From: Gerris lacustris
Lineage: Eukaryota > Arthropoda > Insecta > Hemiptera > Gerridae
Direction: 5' to 3'
Length of the DNA: 64,000 nucleotides
Assembly (NCBI GenBank): GCA_951217055.1
Contig: OX578282.1
Location: 71,143,092 to 71,207,091 of the forward strand
The position numbers and the translations under genes are program-made. Within the stretch, counting starts at the first letter, position 1. Each line of letters starts with the position of its first letter. A model generated the notes under the pieces. It was not told the origin of the DNA. It worked only from the letters and a program-made list of their open reading frames with translations, and did no database searches. Below, in pieces: positions 1 through 10,110 of this stretch.

Positions 1-35
1 AAGGGCGCTTATATACACAATTCTAGCTTGATGTT
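1..35 (-). repeat. Fragment of fold-back family O
   Basis: The first 35 bases match the right-arm end of the fold-back element at 44763-45343 (shared stretch ATTCTAGCTTGATGTT and the preceding TATACA run). The fragment is cut by the window edge on one side and by family A copy 1 on the other. Confidence 0.6.
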
Positions 36-46
36 TCTTATTCACT

Positions 47-624
47 TTTATCTACGAGTGTAACGAAATATAAACATTGTATCTCTGTTTATAGATGCGT
101 AGAAAGTGATTCTTTACGTACTTGTATTCATTGCGCATGCGCGTCTCATAATTCTGAAGAATACCTCTTCTTTACCACCCTAGGGCGGCGAAGAAGAAGA
201 ATTCTTTAACTTTACGCACGATTAGCGAGTTTGTTTACATTTAACTAAAAAACTAATTTGATGTTAAACTGTTTATATCGAGTTTTTTTTGTGAAAATCA
301 ATGCGTGATTTTTAGTGATTATGACGAATATGAGGAGAATAATACGCCTCCCGAAATGATTAATTCGGCACAAAATACAACTAATGAATTAATGTCCTCT
401 TTTTCAAAAGAGAAATGCGAACTTACATAGAGGAAGTTTATTATTTTTTTCTGTAGTTATTATTAAAATCTAATAATCGTAGATAAAGTACGGTAGGCAA
501 CTCGTGTGAAAACGGCATTTTGCATTGCTCGTGTGGTTTTACTACCCTCGCTGTCGCTCGGGTGCAAACTCCACACTCGCATGCAAAATGCTACTTCCCG
601 CACTCGACGCATAATGTACTATTA
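47..624 (+). repeat. Family A interspersed element, copy 1
   Basis: About 578 bp, recurring at 29.3, 31.6, 46.8, 52.9, 61.4 and 62.0 kb. It starts with TTTATCTACG and ends with ATGTACTATTA. At 155-212 it has a long internal palindrome centred on CCTAGG (GAAGAATTCCTCTTC arms in better copies). The last ~135 bp form a second, imperfect inverted repeat (AGTACGGTACGCAACTCG against CGACGCGTAATGTACT). Other copies keep an ORF here; in this copy a stop follows four codons. No transposase is encoded. The class is unresolved: a non-autonomous DNA element is likely, possibly Crypton-related (see findings). Confidence 0.8.
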
Positions 625-2742
625 CGCATGCTATTTTCTGCACTCTGGACTATATTATCAAAAAGTCGCTCTGACAAAATTAAGTTTGTCAGTGACTTTT
701 TTCTTGACAATAAACCTATTCTTTTAGTTCTTTCAGTTGTGAGTTGTATTTATTTCTGACTAGCTTTCACCCCTCATGCTAGGGCTCATGCTAGGGTATT
801 AGTGGCTGTTTCCTAAAAGCATGTAGGCCTAGCAATTTACTTAAATTCCTAAATAGTTTTATTTCCAAAGCCTTTTAAGGATAAAATCAGGACTATATTA
901 CACATCATTAATTCCATTGCTAAGAATATAATACTCTCCAAATCGTAGTTTGGAGTCTTTCTATATATTTAAAAAATAGCCAATAGAAACTAAGTAGTAT
1001 AGTAATAACAAACAATGCTAAAAAAAGGTATAACAAATAAGAAAATAAACGTAGACAAAACCAATTAGACTGGGAAGTGACAGAACAATCATCAACCCTG
1101 ATGGTGCATTAATTGAATTACCAGTCTCTTCTCTCAATACGACAGTTGCACCAGTAAATATTTAATAAACTCTAATAATGAAATAATAAATACTCGATTT
1201 ATAGAGCAATAGTGTGAGGTTTAAGTACCCCAATCAAAAATTAAATCGGTCAACAATTGCGGACGCCATAAGAGCTCAGTTAATTTTTTTTACAAAAAAT
1301 TAAATTTAGCTCTATTTAAGGTAGAACCGATAAAGGTACGACAAAAAGTCATAGGTACAAAGTTGTAGATCTTTTAAAATTAGTTACCGCTGGCACAATC
1401 AGCTTGTCGATACGATTTACCATTTAGCCACAATAAGCCTCCAAAAAAACTTTAAAGTGCGTCCGCCATCTTTAATTTTTTAAGGGGGGTAAACTTTTTT
1501 TTTTAACTTTTCGGATTTATCCAGTCAGTTTGGGCGAATTTCCGACCAAACGCAAAAAACCGCGAGTCTGTGGGGTTTGTTTACGATGGGTCAACCTAAT
1601 TTTTTTTAGGTTATTTTTTTTAGGTTATTTTTTATACATTTTTTTTTTTTTTTTTTTTTTATAAAATTGTTAATAACTTTGGATCTACTCAATATTTTTA
1701 GATGAAACCAAGCCTACAAAATGCGCAACATGTTTGCGCTCACCCCTGAAAAAAAATTAATCGATTTCATTTAGCCAGTTTTGCGCCTATAAAGTCTGAC
1801 TGGGGCGACAGATACACATACATACCCACATACATACACGAAAAAAGTTAAGGTCGGATTCGGTTTTTGGAATGTCTAAAATGAAAAAGTATCCAAACAA
1901 TTTTCAATTCTGACCAATGTACAGACAAAACTTTAATTTTATATATATAGATAACAAGTTATTTTGATACGAACTAAATTTTTTTTTCGGCTTATTCATT
2001 TGCAGTTGTGAATTAAATTCATATTGATTCAATTTATTTACATGCGAACTTAAGTTGTTTTCGGCTTATTCTTTGCATAGTGTGAGGTTCTTTTATAGGT
2101 TTGTTTAACGTGGCCTTAATTCGATGTAGTGAAAGAATCACGTTTTCGTCCAAACGAAATACAACTAAAAACCAACCTTGTGTACTTAAATATATAGGTA
2201 AGGTGCTTCGAGTGACTAATACTTAGCTTCCTGGTTTCAAGTCCGTTAATTAGAGGTCCAACTTACTACAATATTTTTTAAGTATAAGCCAATTATTCGT
2301 GGAGTAACTGTTAAATATTTTGTTTGTCATAAAGTAAAGTAAGCGTTATATACTACCTCAATAAGTTTAAATAATAATAATTACAGTGAAAAGAAGGTAA
2401 TTATTTGTTCATGCACTTTGTAATATGGGAGCACTCAGGTGGGTTGCTACAAGACAAAGTGGGTATTTAGAAGGTTGCCTACTAGTCTATTGATTTGTAC
2501 GAATTTGGTCATTTGAATTATTACATTACGTTACGTAAAGAGATCTTGTTTAACCTTATACTTCAAACTTGATCCGACCTTCACAATGTTATACTTATAT
2601 AAAACATATCAACTGAATCAAACTACTGAGTGAACGAGCGAATGAACCACGCCCCGCTCTCTCCACTCCAAACCTATTGTTTCCTATTAGTTGTGCGGAT
2701 GAGCAAACACCTCTTTTATTTCTATGTTCACAGCTTTTTTTT
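625..2742. other. AT-rich sequence without recognisable gene
   Basis: I see no supportable coding exon. Parts look like decayed transposon ends. Around 1700-1945 there is a block with repeated ACATACAT, then text resembling the 3' modules of family I (attempted match to the region near 53.94 kb). Poly-T of about 20 nt lies at 1641-1661. The 2100-2600 part looks unique and shows no clear splice sites or ORF. Confidence 0.5.
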
Positions 2743-3385
2743 AGGGTTTCGTTGGTAAAACCAAAGAAAGAAACCCTTATACGAGTTCGTAGGTTTGTTT
2801 CCTTTGATTGTTTCACTTCTTTGGTTGAGACACTTAAAGGAAATAATAATTTAAAATGGTTTAACTCATCTTCAAACTAAATATATTTCGCCCTCTCTCA
2901 AGACATAATTATTACACTGGCGAGAATACAAAAAACTTTTCACGTCTTGAACATATCAAATTTTTTGTATTCTCGCCAGTGTAATGAATATGCCTTGAGA
3001 GAGGGCGAAATATATTTAGTTTGAAGATAAGTTAAACCATTTTAAATTATTATTTCCTTTAAGTGTCTCAACCAATGAAGTGAAACCCTTATAGTTTCCT
3101 TCCTGTGTCTGTCTGTACGGTTCCAATAACTTGAATCAAACGTGATAAAAACCTGAAAATTGCAGTATTAAAGATCGTTTGACTCGCACACAGGAAACAT
3201 ATAGCGAACTCAAAATTATCAGCTGTTCAAATTCAATATGCCGGATAATTCATACACGTTATTTTTTTTTTAAATTTTGAGTGGGATATAGAGTGAAAGG
3301 TATTGAAGTGTAGATTACAAAAATATATTACCCTTGTGGATGGTGTTTAATTTTTCATGCCTTTGCGTCCCCCCCCCCTCCCGTT
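2743..3385 (+). mobile_element. HINE-like family D, copy 1, with nested palindrome
   Basis: It begins AGGGTTTCGTTGGTAAAACC, the same 5' end as the better preserved copy at 34303-34737. It continues with the shared block GTTCCAATAACTT, the CTGTGTCTGTCTGT microsatellite, and GCGAACTCAAAATTATCAGC. The 5' part is split by the palindromic insertion at 2810-3086. The 3' sub-terminal inverted repeat (TACCAACGAAACCC) is missing, so the copy is 3'-truncated after the C-run near 3370. Confidence 0.65.
2810..3086. mobile_element. Fold-back (near-perfect palindrome) element K
   Basis: Two arms of roughly 120 bp (2810-2932 and 2958-3086) are near-perfect reverse complements around a ~25 bp spacer. Outer ends are GTTTCACTTC and GAAGTGAAAC. 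Arms share CTCTCTCAAG, ATTACACTGGCGAGAATAC and TTTAGTTTGAAGAT. It sits inside family D, and AAACCCTTATA occurs on both sides (2771 and 3084), which may be a target duplication or repair trace. It has no coding capacity. Confidence 0.85.
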
Positions 3386-3395
3386 ACACTTTATT

Positions 3396-4017
3396 ACTGC
3401 TGTTACTAAAAATGTTAAAAAAATTTGCAGTCTGCTGGGCCGTAGAAAAAATAAGAATAGGAATTTGATCTGATTAACTGGGAATCCAAAATGACGGATA
3501 GTTCCCGTCACGGAGACAATAGTTATTTATGCACCTAGGGAGTAAAGTAAGCCATTATTCCTTTAGCGAAAAAGTTGGTTCTTGAAGTGAAGCCGAAGGA
3601 ACCACGGTCTCTCAATCCCGAGGTGAAGCCGAGGGAGATAATTATCGCGAGGGGAATTGTAGCACTTTACTCCCGAGGTACATACAATATTTTATCTCCA
3701 GTTGGGAGAAAATACACATTTTCATCCATTGCACAGTTTTTATTTATTATTTTAATAATTAACAATAATTGTTAGCACTTTTAATAGCAGATATAAGTGA
3801 TTCAATATTAATAAACTGGTAACAAGGTTTCGTTGGTATATATTTTTGTAATCTACTCTTTAATACCCCACTCAAAAATTTTAAAATAATATTTTGGATT
3901 CCCAGTTAATCCGATCAAGTTGCTATTCTATTTTTTTCTATGTTAGTAATCGCACATTTTGCTTATTTTTTTACATTTTTAGTAACAGCAGAAATATAGT
4001 TTTAGGGGGGGGGGGGG
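3396..4017. repeat. Inverted module pair flanking family L
   Basis: The block TGCTGTTACTAAAAATGT ... GATTAACTGGGAATCC at about 3398-3492 recurs in reverse complement at 3892-3990. Runs of C and G lie at the outer sides. A D-family fragment in reverse orientation (GGTTTCGTTGGTA) lies at 3826-3890. The arms enclose the L copy at 3523-3808, making a stem about 100 bp long with L in the loop. Confidence 0.6.
3523..3808 (+). repeat. Family L interspersed repeat, copy 1
   Basis: The block starts TTATTTATGCACCTAGGG and ends near AGCAGATATAAGTGATTCAA. It contains several close variants of GAGGYGAAGCCGAGGG, as does the reverse-strand copy at 25891-26178 and the short copy at 6047-6184. The open frame across it (66 aa) is not conserved in the other copies, so I do not call a gene. 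Class unknown. Confidence 0.7.
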
Positions 4018-4119
4018 AGTTTTAGGGACAAAATGGTACGGAAATTAAAAATTTCTTGGGGATGATCCTGTCCCCCTAGCCCAAAAACGTATCCATTTTA
4101 AAGCCATTCAAATTTTGTA

Positions 4120-4390
4120 TTTGAAAAAAATGTTTGTCTCATTGAATAGATGAAGTTCGATTTTTTCCCCGACCAAAAATTCCAATTTTAAATTTAAAGT
4201 TCACGTTTACGCGAGAGTTGCTCTTGAACGCTTGGACGGATAACTTTGTCCAACGAACTCGTCCTGGGCATTGGTAAAATGAACATGTCTACCAAATTTC
4301 ATCAAAATTGGTCGACATTTACTCAAGTTATCGTCGCACGTTTCATAATTCGCGGACACACAGACCGACAGACAGACAGACAGACACGAG
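4120..4390 (+). repeat. Family G module, copy 1
   Basis: Shared with 9842, 45640, 52838 and 57010. The core reads GTTTACGCGAGNGTTGC, then CTCGTCCTGGGCATTGG, ACCAAATTTCA and TTTACTCAAGTTATCGTC, and ends in a GACAGACAGACA tract. The last part is typical of arthropod transposon 3' ends, but I see no coding part. Confidence 0.65.
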
Positions 4391-4592
4391 ACCAAAAATG
4401 TTCCCTGATGTCTGAAACGGATTTCTGTCTTGGAATTTTTGAAATCGGAGGCATACAAGTTTTTCGTTCTCAAAAGTGAACACAATGCTTCCGTTACCTT
4501 CGGTAAGCTCGGAAGCAAAATTGTTTTCCAGAATGATGACGATGCTTCTGTTAACTTAGACAAACTCGGAAGCGATAATTGTTGTTATATTG
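4391..4592 (-). mobile_element. Family F fragment (reverse)
   Basis: Reverse complement of the F 5' end: TTCCGTTACCTTCGGTAAGC, preceded by CCTGATGTCTGAAACGG and GGAATTTTTGAAATCGG. It is fused directly to the GACAGACAGACA tract of family G copy 1. The hairpin-forming terminus is duplicated imperfectly at 4551-4577. Confidence 0.6.
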
Positions 4593-5370
4593 TTTGCCTT
4601 CGTCCCGTTCAATACATGATCATATAACAGGAAACAAATATCGGCCGCTTTAAAAGGTCTACTCGATCCGTGTCATCAGTGTAAAACATGTCTCACCTTT
4701 CTCGTATTGGAACTTGATATGTTGCTGTTATGATATATTGTGTTGAGAGAGTGAGAGTACATTAACCTTTCCGTTACGACAATGCCTCCAACAGATACAA
4801 TTGATACACGACACAGAGGATGTGTCTCAGCTGTGTGAAACATTGTCTTATGTGATGTGACATGACTGACATGGACATGCGCATTAGAGTTCTCGAGTAA
4901 GTCTCCGCGCATGTCTCTTCGTCATGAATAAAACAACAATGTATTCGTTAATTAAAATAAAAATTAGTAAAAATGATTAAAATTAAAATTAATTTAACTG
5001 TATGTATAATATATATATGTAAGCGGTGCTCATAAATATGTATGTAATATATATATATATACCTATGTAACATATAACTTAATATTAAGTAAGATGAAGG
5101 TTATTAGAGTTCATTACACTGGTTTTATTGCCTTAGAGAGTAGAATAACATTATGTTTGCCAAATTTCGATAAAATCGATTTAGTAGTTTAGGCTTGACG
5201 AGTTTTTACTGACTACAGAAGGACATACTGACATTTTTAAAAACCCAACTTTTTTTGGACTTTTGGGAATTTTAAAATGTTTAAATCTATCAAATTCTCC
5301 ATCGCCGTACTTTGCTATAAATAATATGCAGTGTGTTTGTGAACTAAGTATTCAAGAGAAGTAAGTTTCT
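4593..5370. other. Unassigned sequence
   Basis: No repeat family seen elsewhere in the window covers this stretch. A 78-codon open frame on the minus strand (4676-4912) ends near a GTGAGA donor-like site, but has no recognisable domain or acceptor. (TA)n runs occur at 5010-5062. Confidence 0.4.
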
Positions 5371-5373
5371 AAT

Positions 5374-5790
5374 TTTTGGTAGTTTTCATACTACGGAAAG
5401 ATTAAATGTTACTTAAAATCAAATTATAATTATCAATAACTGCGGGAGACATACAGAGAAAAATAGACCCCCGCACCGGGACTCGAACCACGGGGTTGTA
5501 CTAGGTACAGGTACTAATTGAGTGGTTTATAATTATAAGCGTTAATTCTCGGTCTATATAGTTCTATTGCCGTGAATATTTGGCTCTCTAGATTTGTAGA
5601 AAAGATTGAAAGCTTGGATTCGGGGAATTTGTATCGGTAACGACAGAGAAAAATCATTCTCCCTTATAGCTCAGTTGGCAAGAGCACCTGTAACGGATTT
5701 ATAGGAGGACCCGTGGTTCGAGTCCCGGTGTGGGGGTCTATTTTTCTCTGTATGTCTCCCCCAGTTATTGATAGTTATTCTTTAGTAAAA
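5374..5790. mobile_element. Head-to-head inverted SINE pair M1
   Basis: Two arms of about 75 bp (5419-5494 and 5709-5780) are reverse complements carrying the SINE body end AGAGAAAAATAGACCCC and a tRNA-type B box. The right SINE copy (plus strand) keeps a full tRNA-like head; the left copy (minus strand) keeps only the 3' half of the head plus body and tail. Tail sequence ACTACGGAAAGATTAAA at 5388-5404 extends the left copy. The same arrangement occurs at 29486-29656 and 30596-30895. Confidence 0.75.
5659..5735 (+). ncRNA. tRNA-derived SINE head (pol III promoter)
   Basis: A box TAGCTCAGTTGG at 5667-5678 and B box GGTTCGAGTCC at 5715-5725 have tRNA-like spacing. A D-arm (GCTC...GAGC) and a weak anticodon stem with an over-long loop can be drawn. 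The acceptor stem does not pair well, so this is a tRNA-derived SINE head and not a functional tRNA gene. Confidence 0.8.
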
Positions 5791-6046
5791 CTCCTACTTT
5801 TTTTAAAATCACTTAAAATAATAAGTCACAAATAATATAAAATAAAATAAATAATATGTTCTTAATTTGTGTACACACAACAGGGTGTTCATAGTTTCTT
5901 TCAAAACTTTTTTTTTGTTTTTAAATTACCTAGTGTAAAAGTATCCTTTTATTTGATGGTCTCGCAAAATATTATTTCTAAAACTTGTTCATAATTGCTA
6001 ACAGCGTGTAATTTTTTTATTTTTTTATTATTTTATGAGAATAATA

Positions 6047-6184
6047 ATTATTTATGTACCTAGGGAGTAAAGTAAGCCATTATTCCCTGAGCGAAAAAGT
6101 TGGTTCTTGAGGCGAAGCCGAAGGAACCATGGTCCCTAAATCTCGAGGCCAAGCCAAGGGAATTAGACTCTTTAATTCCCGAGG
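6047..6184 (+). repeat. Family L, 5' fragment (copy 3)
   Basis: Matches the first ~140 bp of L: TTATTTATGTACCTAGGGAG, the GCGAAAAAGTTGGTTCTTGA block and GGCGAAGCCGAAGGAACC. It is truncated after TTCCCGAGGC. Confidence 0.65.
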
Positions 6185-6339
6185 CTTTTCTGTGTGTTAT
6201 ATACTAGGTACTTTCTTTTTTTTTACCCCCCTTTTTTTTATTCATAATCAAAGAATAGTTTAAAAAAAAGAATGCTAAATCCTTATCAAAACGCTCGTTA
6301 CTGTACATTGTTTTATTTTTTTTAAAAATTATAATATGT

Positions 6340-6763
6340 AATTGGTTCGTCATTCAATAATTTAAGCAATTTGATATTGCAACCAAATTTTAATGTAGCA
6401 ACCCGATTTTAATATTGTAACACAATAATAAACCTAATTTTAATATATAATAATTCAATAGGTTAATCAATTTGATTTTGTAACTGTAACAAAGCCACCC
6501 AATTTTAATATAGCAACACAATAGTATACCTAATTTTAATTTAGCAATTCAATAGTTTAACCAATTTGATATTGCAACCAAATTTTAATAAAGCAACCTG
6601 ATTTTTATATAGTAACACAATATTAAACCTTATTTTAATATAGCAACCCAATTTTATTATATCAACCCCCTTTTTAATATATGAACCCCTAAGTAAAACC
6701 AATTTTCGCTCCCTTAACGAGAAAATCGTGTGGTGCAAATTAATGAGCAGATAAGATATTATT
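6340..6763. repeat. AT-rich degenerate tandem array U1
   Basis: Built from variants of a ~20 bp unit such as CCCAATTTTAATATAGCAA and AACACAATAGTAAACC. It ends in an ordered 73 bp block starting TAAGTAAAACCAATTTTCGC and ending GATATTAT. That block recurs at 7421-7493 with one visible change, so U1 and U2 are direct duplicates. Confidence 0.7.
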
Positions 6764-7130
6764 ACTACGTTTTTATTAGCTTGCTTTCTTGTTTGTTTGT
6801 TTGTTTGTTTGTACGGTACAAATCTGGCAATCGATTTCTAACTAACTTCCCGAATAGCTAAACTTGAACTTTGAAACTTTTAGCATAGCTCAGAACACAA
6901 TGACAATGCATTATTTTAACACTCTTAGCCATCTTTCAGCTGAATTTCATTTTTTTTCAGCAAATTTTGCTGTATTGAAAGTTAGTTTGGAAAAAACCCG
7001 CGAGTTATTTTATATGTTTTGACATATCCCATATTTACGATCTTCATTTTGTCGGGGGTTCAAATTTATGATTTATGACAGAAAATTTAAAAACGTAGTG
7101 AATAAAAAATTATTTTTATCTTGCAATTTT
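6764..7130 (+). mobile_element. HINE-like family B, copy 1 (internally deleted)
   Basis: 5' end ACTACGTTTTTATTAGCTTG, GTTT repeats and GGTACAAATCTGGCAATCGA are present. About 250 bp of the middle is missing. The 3' sub-terminal repeat AAAAACGTAGT lies near 7090-7099, followed by the AT-rich tail. It lies exactly between arrays U1 and U2. Confidence 0.75.
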
Positions 7131-7494
7131 ATATAGTAATTCAATAGTATAAATAGTTAATGTAGCACCCAAATTTTAATATAGTATAAATAGTAAACGT
7201 TATTTTAATGTAACAATTCTATAGTTTAACCTATGTTATATTGCAATCAAATTTTAATATTGCTCCCCCATTTTATTATAGTTTATACAATAATAAACCT
7301 AATTTTAATATATTCACCCGATTTCAACATAGTAACATACATAATAGTAAACCTAATTTTAATTAAGAAACCGAATTTTATTACATCAACCCACATTGTA
7401 ATATATGAACCCCTGACCCCTAAGTAAAACCAATTTTCGCTCCCTTAACGAGAAAATCGTGTGGTGCAAATTAATGAGCAGATACGATATTATA
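7131..7494. repeat. AT-rich degenerate tandem array U2
   Basis: Same degenerate unit as U1, with the same terminal block (7421-7493). The array resumes immediately after family B copy 1. Confidence 0.7.
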
Positions 7495-7537
7495 TATATG
7501 TAGATAATTATATTTTATTAATTATTAGATTACTTAC

Positions 7538-7580
7538 CAGCAGCTAAGGTGAGAGTCACCAGCACGGTGACCCGGGTCAT
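7538..7580 (-). CDS. First coding exon of a probable secreted protein
   Basis: On the minus strand an ATG at 7580 opens 14 codons, MTRVTVLVTLTLAA, plus one base, then the consensus donor GTAAGT at 7532-7537 (phase-1 intron). The peptide is short, basic at the start and then hydrophobic, like the n- and h-regions of a signal peptide. Short first exons coding only a signal peptide are common in insect secreted and cuticular protein genes. That is family knowledge, not a direct identification. The continuing exon should lie at lower coordinates or beyond the window. Scanning 1-7500 I found no convincing partner, which repeats and a long intron could explain. The gene's identity is unknown. A chance ATG plus donor cannot be excluded. 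Confidence 0.5.
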
Positions 7581-7660
7581 CTTCTGCTGACTTGTTCCTT
7601 CTGATATCTTATCACTGATCTAGTATCTAATTAACCGCCCGATCTACCGCTGTTTATTTA
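7581..7660 (-). promoter_or_regulatory. Candidate core promoter and 5' UTR
   Basis: On the minus strand a TCAGT initiator (7614-7618) would start transcription about 36 nt before the ATG, giving a compact 5' UTR. I see no TATA box at -30; an AT-rich stretch with TAAATAAACA lies about 35-45 bp upstream. The TCAGT match is short, so this is suggestive only. Confidence 0.35.
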
Positions 7661-8473
7661 ATTAAAAATATATCTATGTATATATTTTAATAAATGAAAT
7701 GTTTATTTTATTTTATTTCTTTGTTTTTTAAGGAAAAAAATAGGTTTAGGACAAATTTCACGTAGTTTATCGATGTGTCGGGTACTTGGTGGTTTGTTGC
7801 CGGTGGGTTGAAAACTAAAGTGAGCTGCTCTCAGTGGCGCTCCACTGACTGACTGCTTGACTGCACTCGTACTGGCTTCGAGTCAGTGGCGAGGGAGGGA
7901 GAGCCGACCACCCTCTGGCACGAGACCTCACTCAGGTCTTCACCTCTCTATAATAAATCCCGCATCACCGTGTAGATCTGACTACTGGTCACATGGTGTA
8001 CCGTCGCTGTCAGTGGCGATGGAAAGCAAGTGCATCATGAAAGCCATGTATTAACCTGTCTCATCTGATCTGAATTACATCTTATTATCATTGAAACCTT
8101 ATATAATTGAATGCATTAAATTCTAATAATAATACCAGAATTTCATATCTTCTTATGGTTTTAATTTAAATATTTTGCTGAAAACATTTTATTTTAATTT
8201 TATTATTACAAACTGTATATACTATTTTTATCACGCTTCTAATTAGCTTCGCTTGTTTGTCCGCGACAAAGTTTGTTATCTAAATTTTGACCCACATCTT
8301 GACTGTGTTAAATGAAAGAGTAGGGCACCCTCACTACCAATATATTATTATTATATACTTGTTTTTGTTCCAATGCATCTCTAAGCCATGTTTCCTTTTA
8401 TCATTTTCTTCGTGCCCCCCCCCCCCCCCCTGCCCTTTAACAAAACAAAAACAAAAAAATCTTTTTATTAAAA
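7661..8473. other. Upstream region, partly GC-richer and unique
   Basis: 7800-8060 is noticeably less AT-rich than its surroundings and matches no repeat family here. It may be upstream regulatory DNA for the exon at 7538-7580. The 65-codon frame at 7857-8054 shows no domain and no conservation evidence. A C-run lies at 8417-8431. Confidence 0.4.
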
Positions 8474-9024
8474 AATCGGACCGAGACAACTCAGACAAAC
8501 TTTTCTCATATAATACGAGTTCATAATTACTTTAGCCCAGTGTTTTCCATTTATTAGTTTTAATATGTACATTTAATTATTATTTAACATTTCATCAAAA
8601 TTTATCATAAAAATAACTTCTCCTGGGTGGGAAATCGAACCCGGGCTCACTCCGTCCGCGTTTTAAGCTATTTTTTCAGGAACTAGATTTTTCCCGGGAA
8701 AAATACTTATATCGTTAGATTCGTATTTAAGTGGACTACGTTTTAGAATTTTTTAATCAAAATCTTCGGAACCGTTCTCGAGAAATATTTTTTTTCAGAG
8801 TTTTCGTTGAGTATCGCCCCCAAATTTGGAGCTAAAATTCATTTCTCGACTTCGCCTCGGGGTATGATTTTTCTGAACATGTATGCACAGGCGACAGACA
8901 GACATTTTTTAAAAACCACTTTTTTGGATTTAAGGGACCTCAAAACGTGTAAATCCATCAACATCTCAAAATCGAATTTCCGCGCTATCACAATACTTTC
9001 TCTTTATTATATGAGAAAGTAAAA
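8474..9024 (+). mobile_element. Family E interspersed element, copy 1
   Basis: Conserved order: TCGGACCGAGACAACTCAG, CATTTAATTATTATTTAACA, GGGAAATCGAACCCGGGCTC, ACTAGATTTTTCCCGGG, TTCGCCTCGGGGTATGAT, CTGAACATGTATGC, GACAGACAGACA, AACGTGTAAATCCATCAA, and a terminal hairpin ACTTTCTC...GAGAAAGT. On the reverse strand the GAATCGAACCCGGG block reads as a tRNA-type B box. Copies lie at 13.8, 18.5, 26.9, 39.5 and 59.8 kb. Confidence 0.75.
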
Positions 9025-9325
9025 AGAATACACATTTTAATAGGGATTTTGGACTACTTGGTAAGTTTGTTTGTTATTCTCTGCAGTCTGATGTCTACTT
9101 AGGCGCTTCTTTAACTGCTCAAACTATTTCAATGAAATTTGACTTGCGCATTCAGTTCGGTAGCTTGGCCATTCCTCAAGATATCAATGGCCATGGATTT
9201 GACAGTGAACAGAAATATGCATTGTTAATGTGCTGCTCAGTATTTTCATGGTTTGACATTCTACTGATGAAAAGATGAATTTGTATCTTTATTCACCCTA
9301 AATATGAAAAAAATACGTGTGGTGT
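9025..9325. other. Unassigned sequence
   Basis: No convincing gene. A CTGCAG acceptor-like site at 9091 is followed by a short open stretch without recognisable content. Confidence 0.4.
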
Positions 9326-9440
9326 CGCGGGACACCCGGTAGGAACGAAGTTCCTACCGGGTGTCAATGTATAAGTCAATGTATAAGCAATGTATAAGTA
9401 CGTATACATTGCTAACTACTTATACATGGCGAAGTTAGAA
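9326..9440. repeat. GC-rich perfect hairpin with TATAAG repeats
   Basis: GACACCCGGTAGGAAC (9331-9346) and its exact reverse complement (9350-9365) are separated by GAA. Several AATGTATAAG copies and a reverse copy follow up to 9427. The stem is GC-rich in an AT-rich neighbourhood and looks like a transposon terminus, but I cannot assign a family. Confidence 0.6.
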
Positions 9441-9559
9441 AAGAGACAAAATTAAAAGTAACGAACTGTTTGTACCTAGCAGAGTTAAGGCAAAATTAAA
9501 AGAAAATCATTATTTGTATAATTAAAGCAAGCGTCTTACTATAAATATATATATTGAAT

Positions 9560-10110
9560 ATAAGAAAAAAGTTGACCATGATGAGTTTATAGTGAAAGAG
9601 TATGTTTGTTAAAGGAGTTTGGATTGAAATAGGACTGTTTTCTACCTACCCGGCCAATTAATTTAAAATATTATAAAATATATCTCTTCCGTCCTCTTCA
9701 GCTTCTGCTTGTGTCAGGGTGAAATTTTACAGGATTATATTTTATTTATTTACAAAACAAGGTGACATTTTTGACATATATAACAAAAATAATCACAACA
9801 AGTCAAGTAACAGGCTTCCTTAATAACACTTTTTCCCGTCTTTTGAAGTTTACGTTTACGCGCGCGTTGCGCGTGAACGCTTGGGTGGATAACGTTTTCC
9901 GACGAACTCAGCCTGGGCATTGGTAAAATGAACATGTGTACCAAATTTCAACCAACTCGGTGATCTTTTACTCAAGTTATCGTCATCGGTAGATTTCATG
10001 ACGGATTTTGCGTGACGGTGATTTTGGTAGTTTTTTCGGATTCACTCAGGGCTCCAGAACGTGCCATAAGGAACTTCGTTCAAAAAATGTCGGTCTATGC
10101 AATCAAAATA
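9560..10110 (+). repeat. Family G, longer copy 2
   Basis: Upstream part AAAAGTTGACCATGATGAGT matches 51.77 kb. The core GTTTACGCGCGCGTTGCGCG and TTTTACTCAAGTTATCGTC follows, then GGATTCACTCAGGGCTCCAG and CGTGCCATAAG, which match the reverse-strand copy at 45.6 kb. The 138-codon frame beginning at 10008 starts inside this repeat. Confidence 0.65.

Noticed and set aside
4676..4912. 78-codon minus-strand frame near a GTGAGA donor
   Set aside because: No acceptor, no recognisable residues, and no link to the exon at 7538.
5659..5735. Functional tRNA gene
   Set aside because: A and B boxes are good, but the acceptor stem does not pair and the anticodon loop is irregular; the SINE body follows directly.
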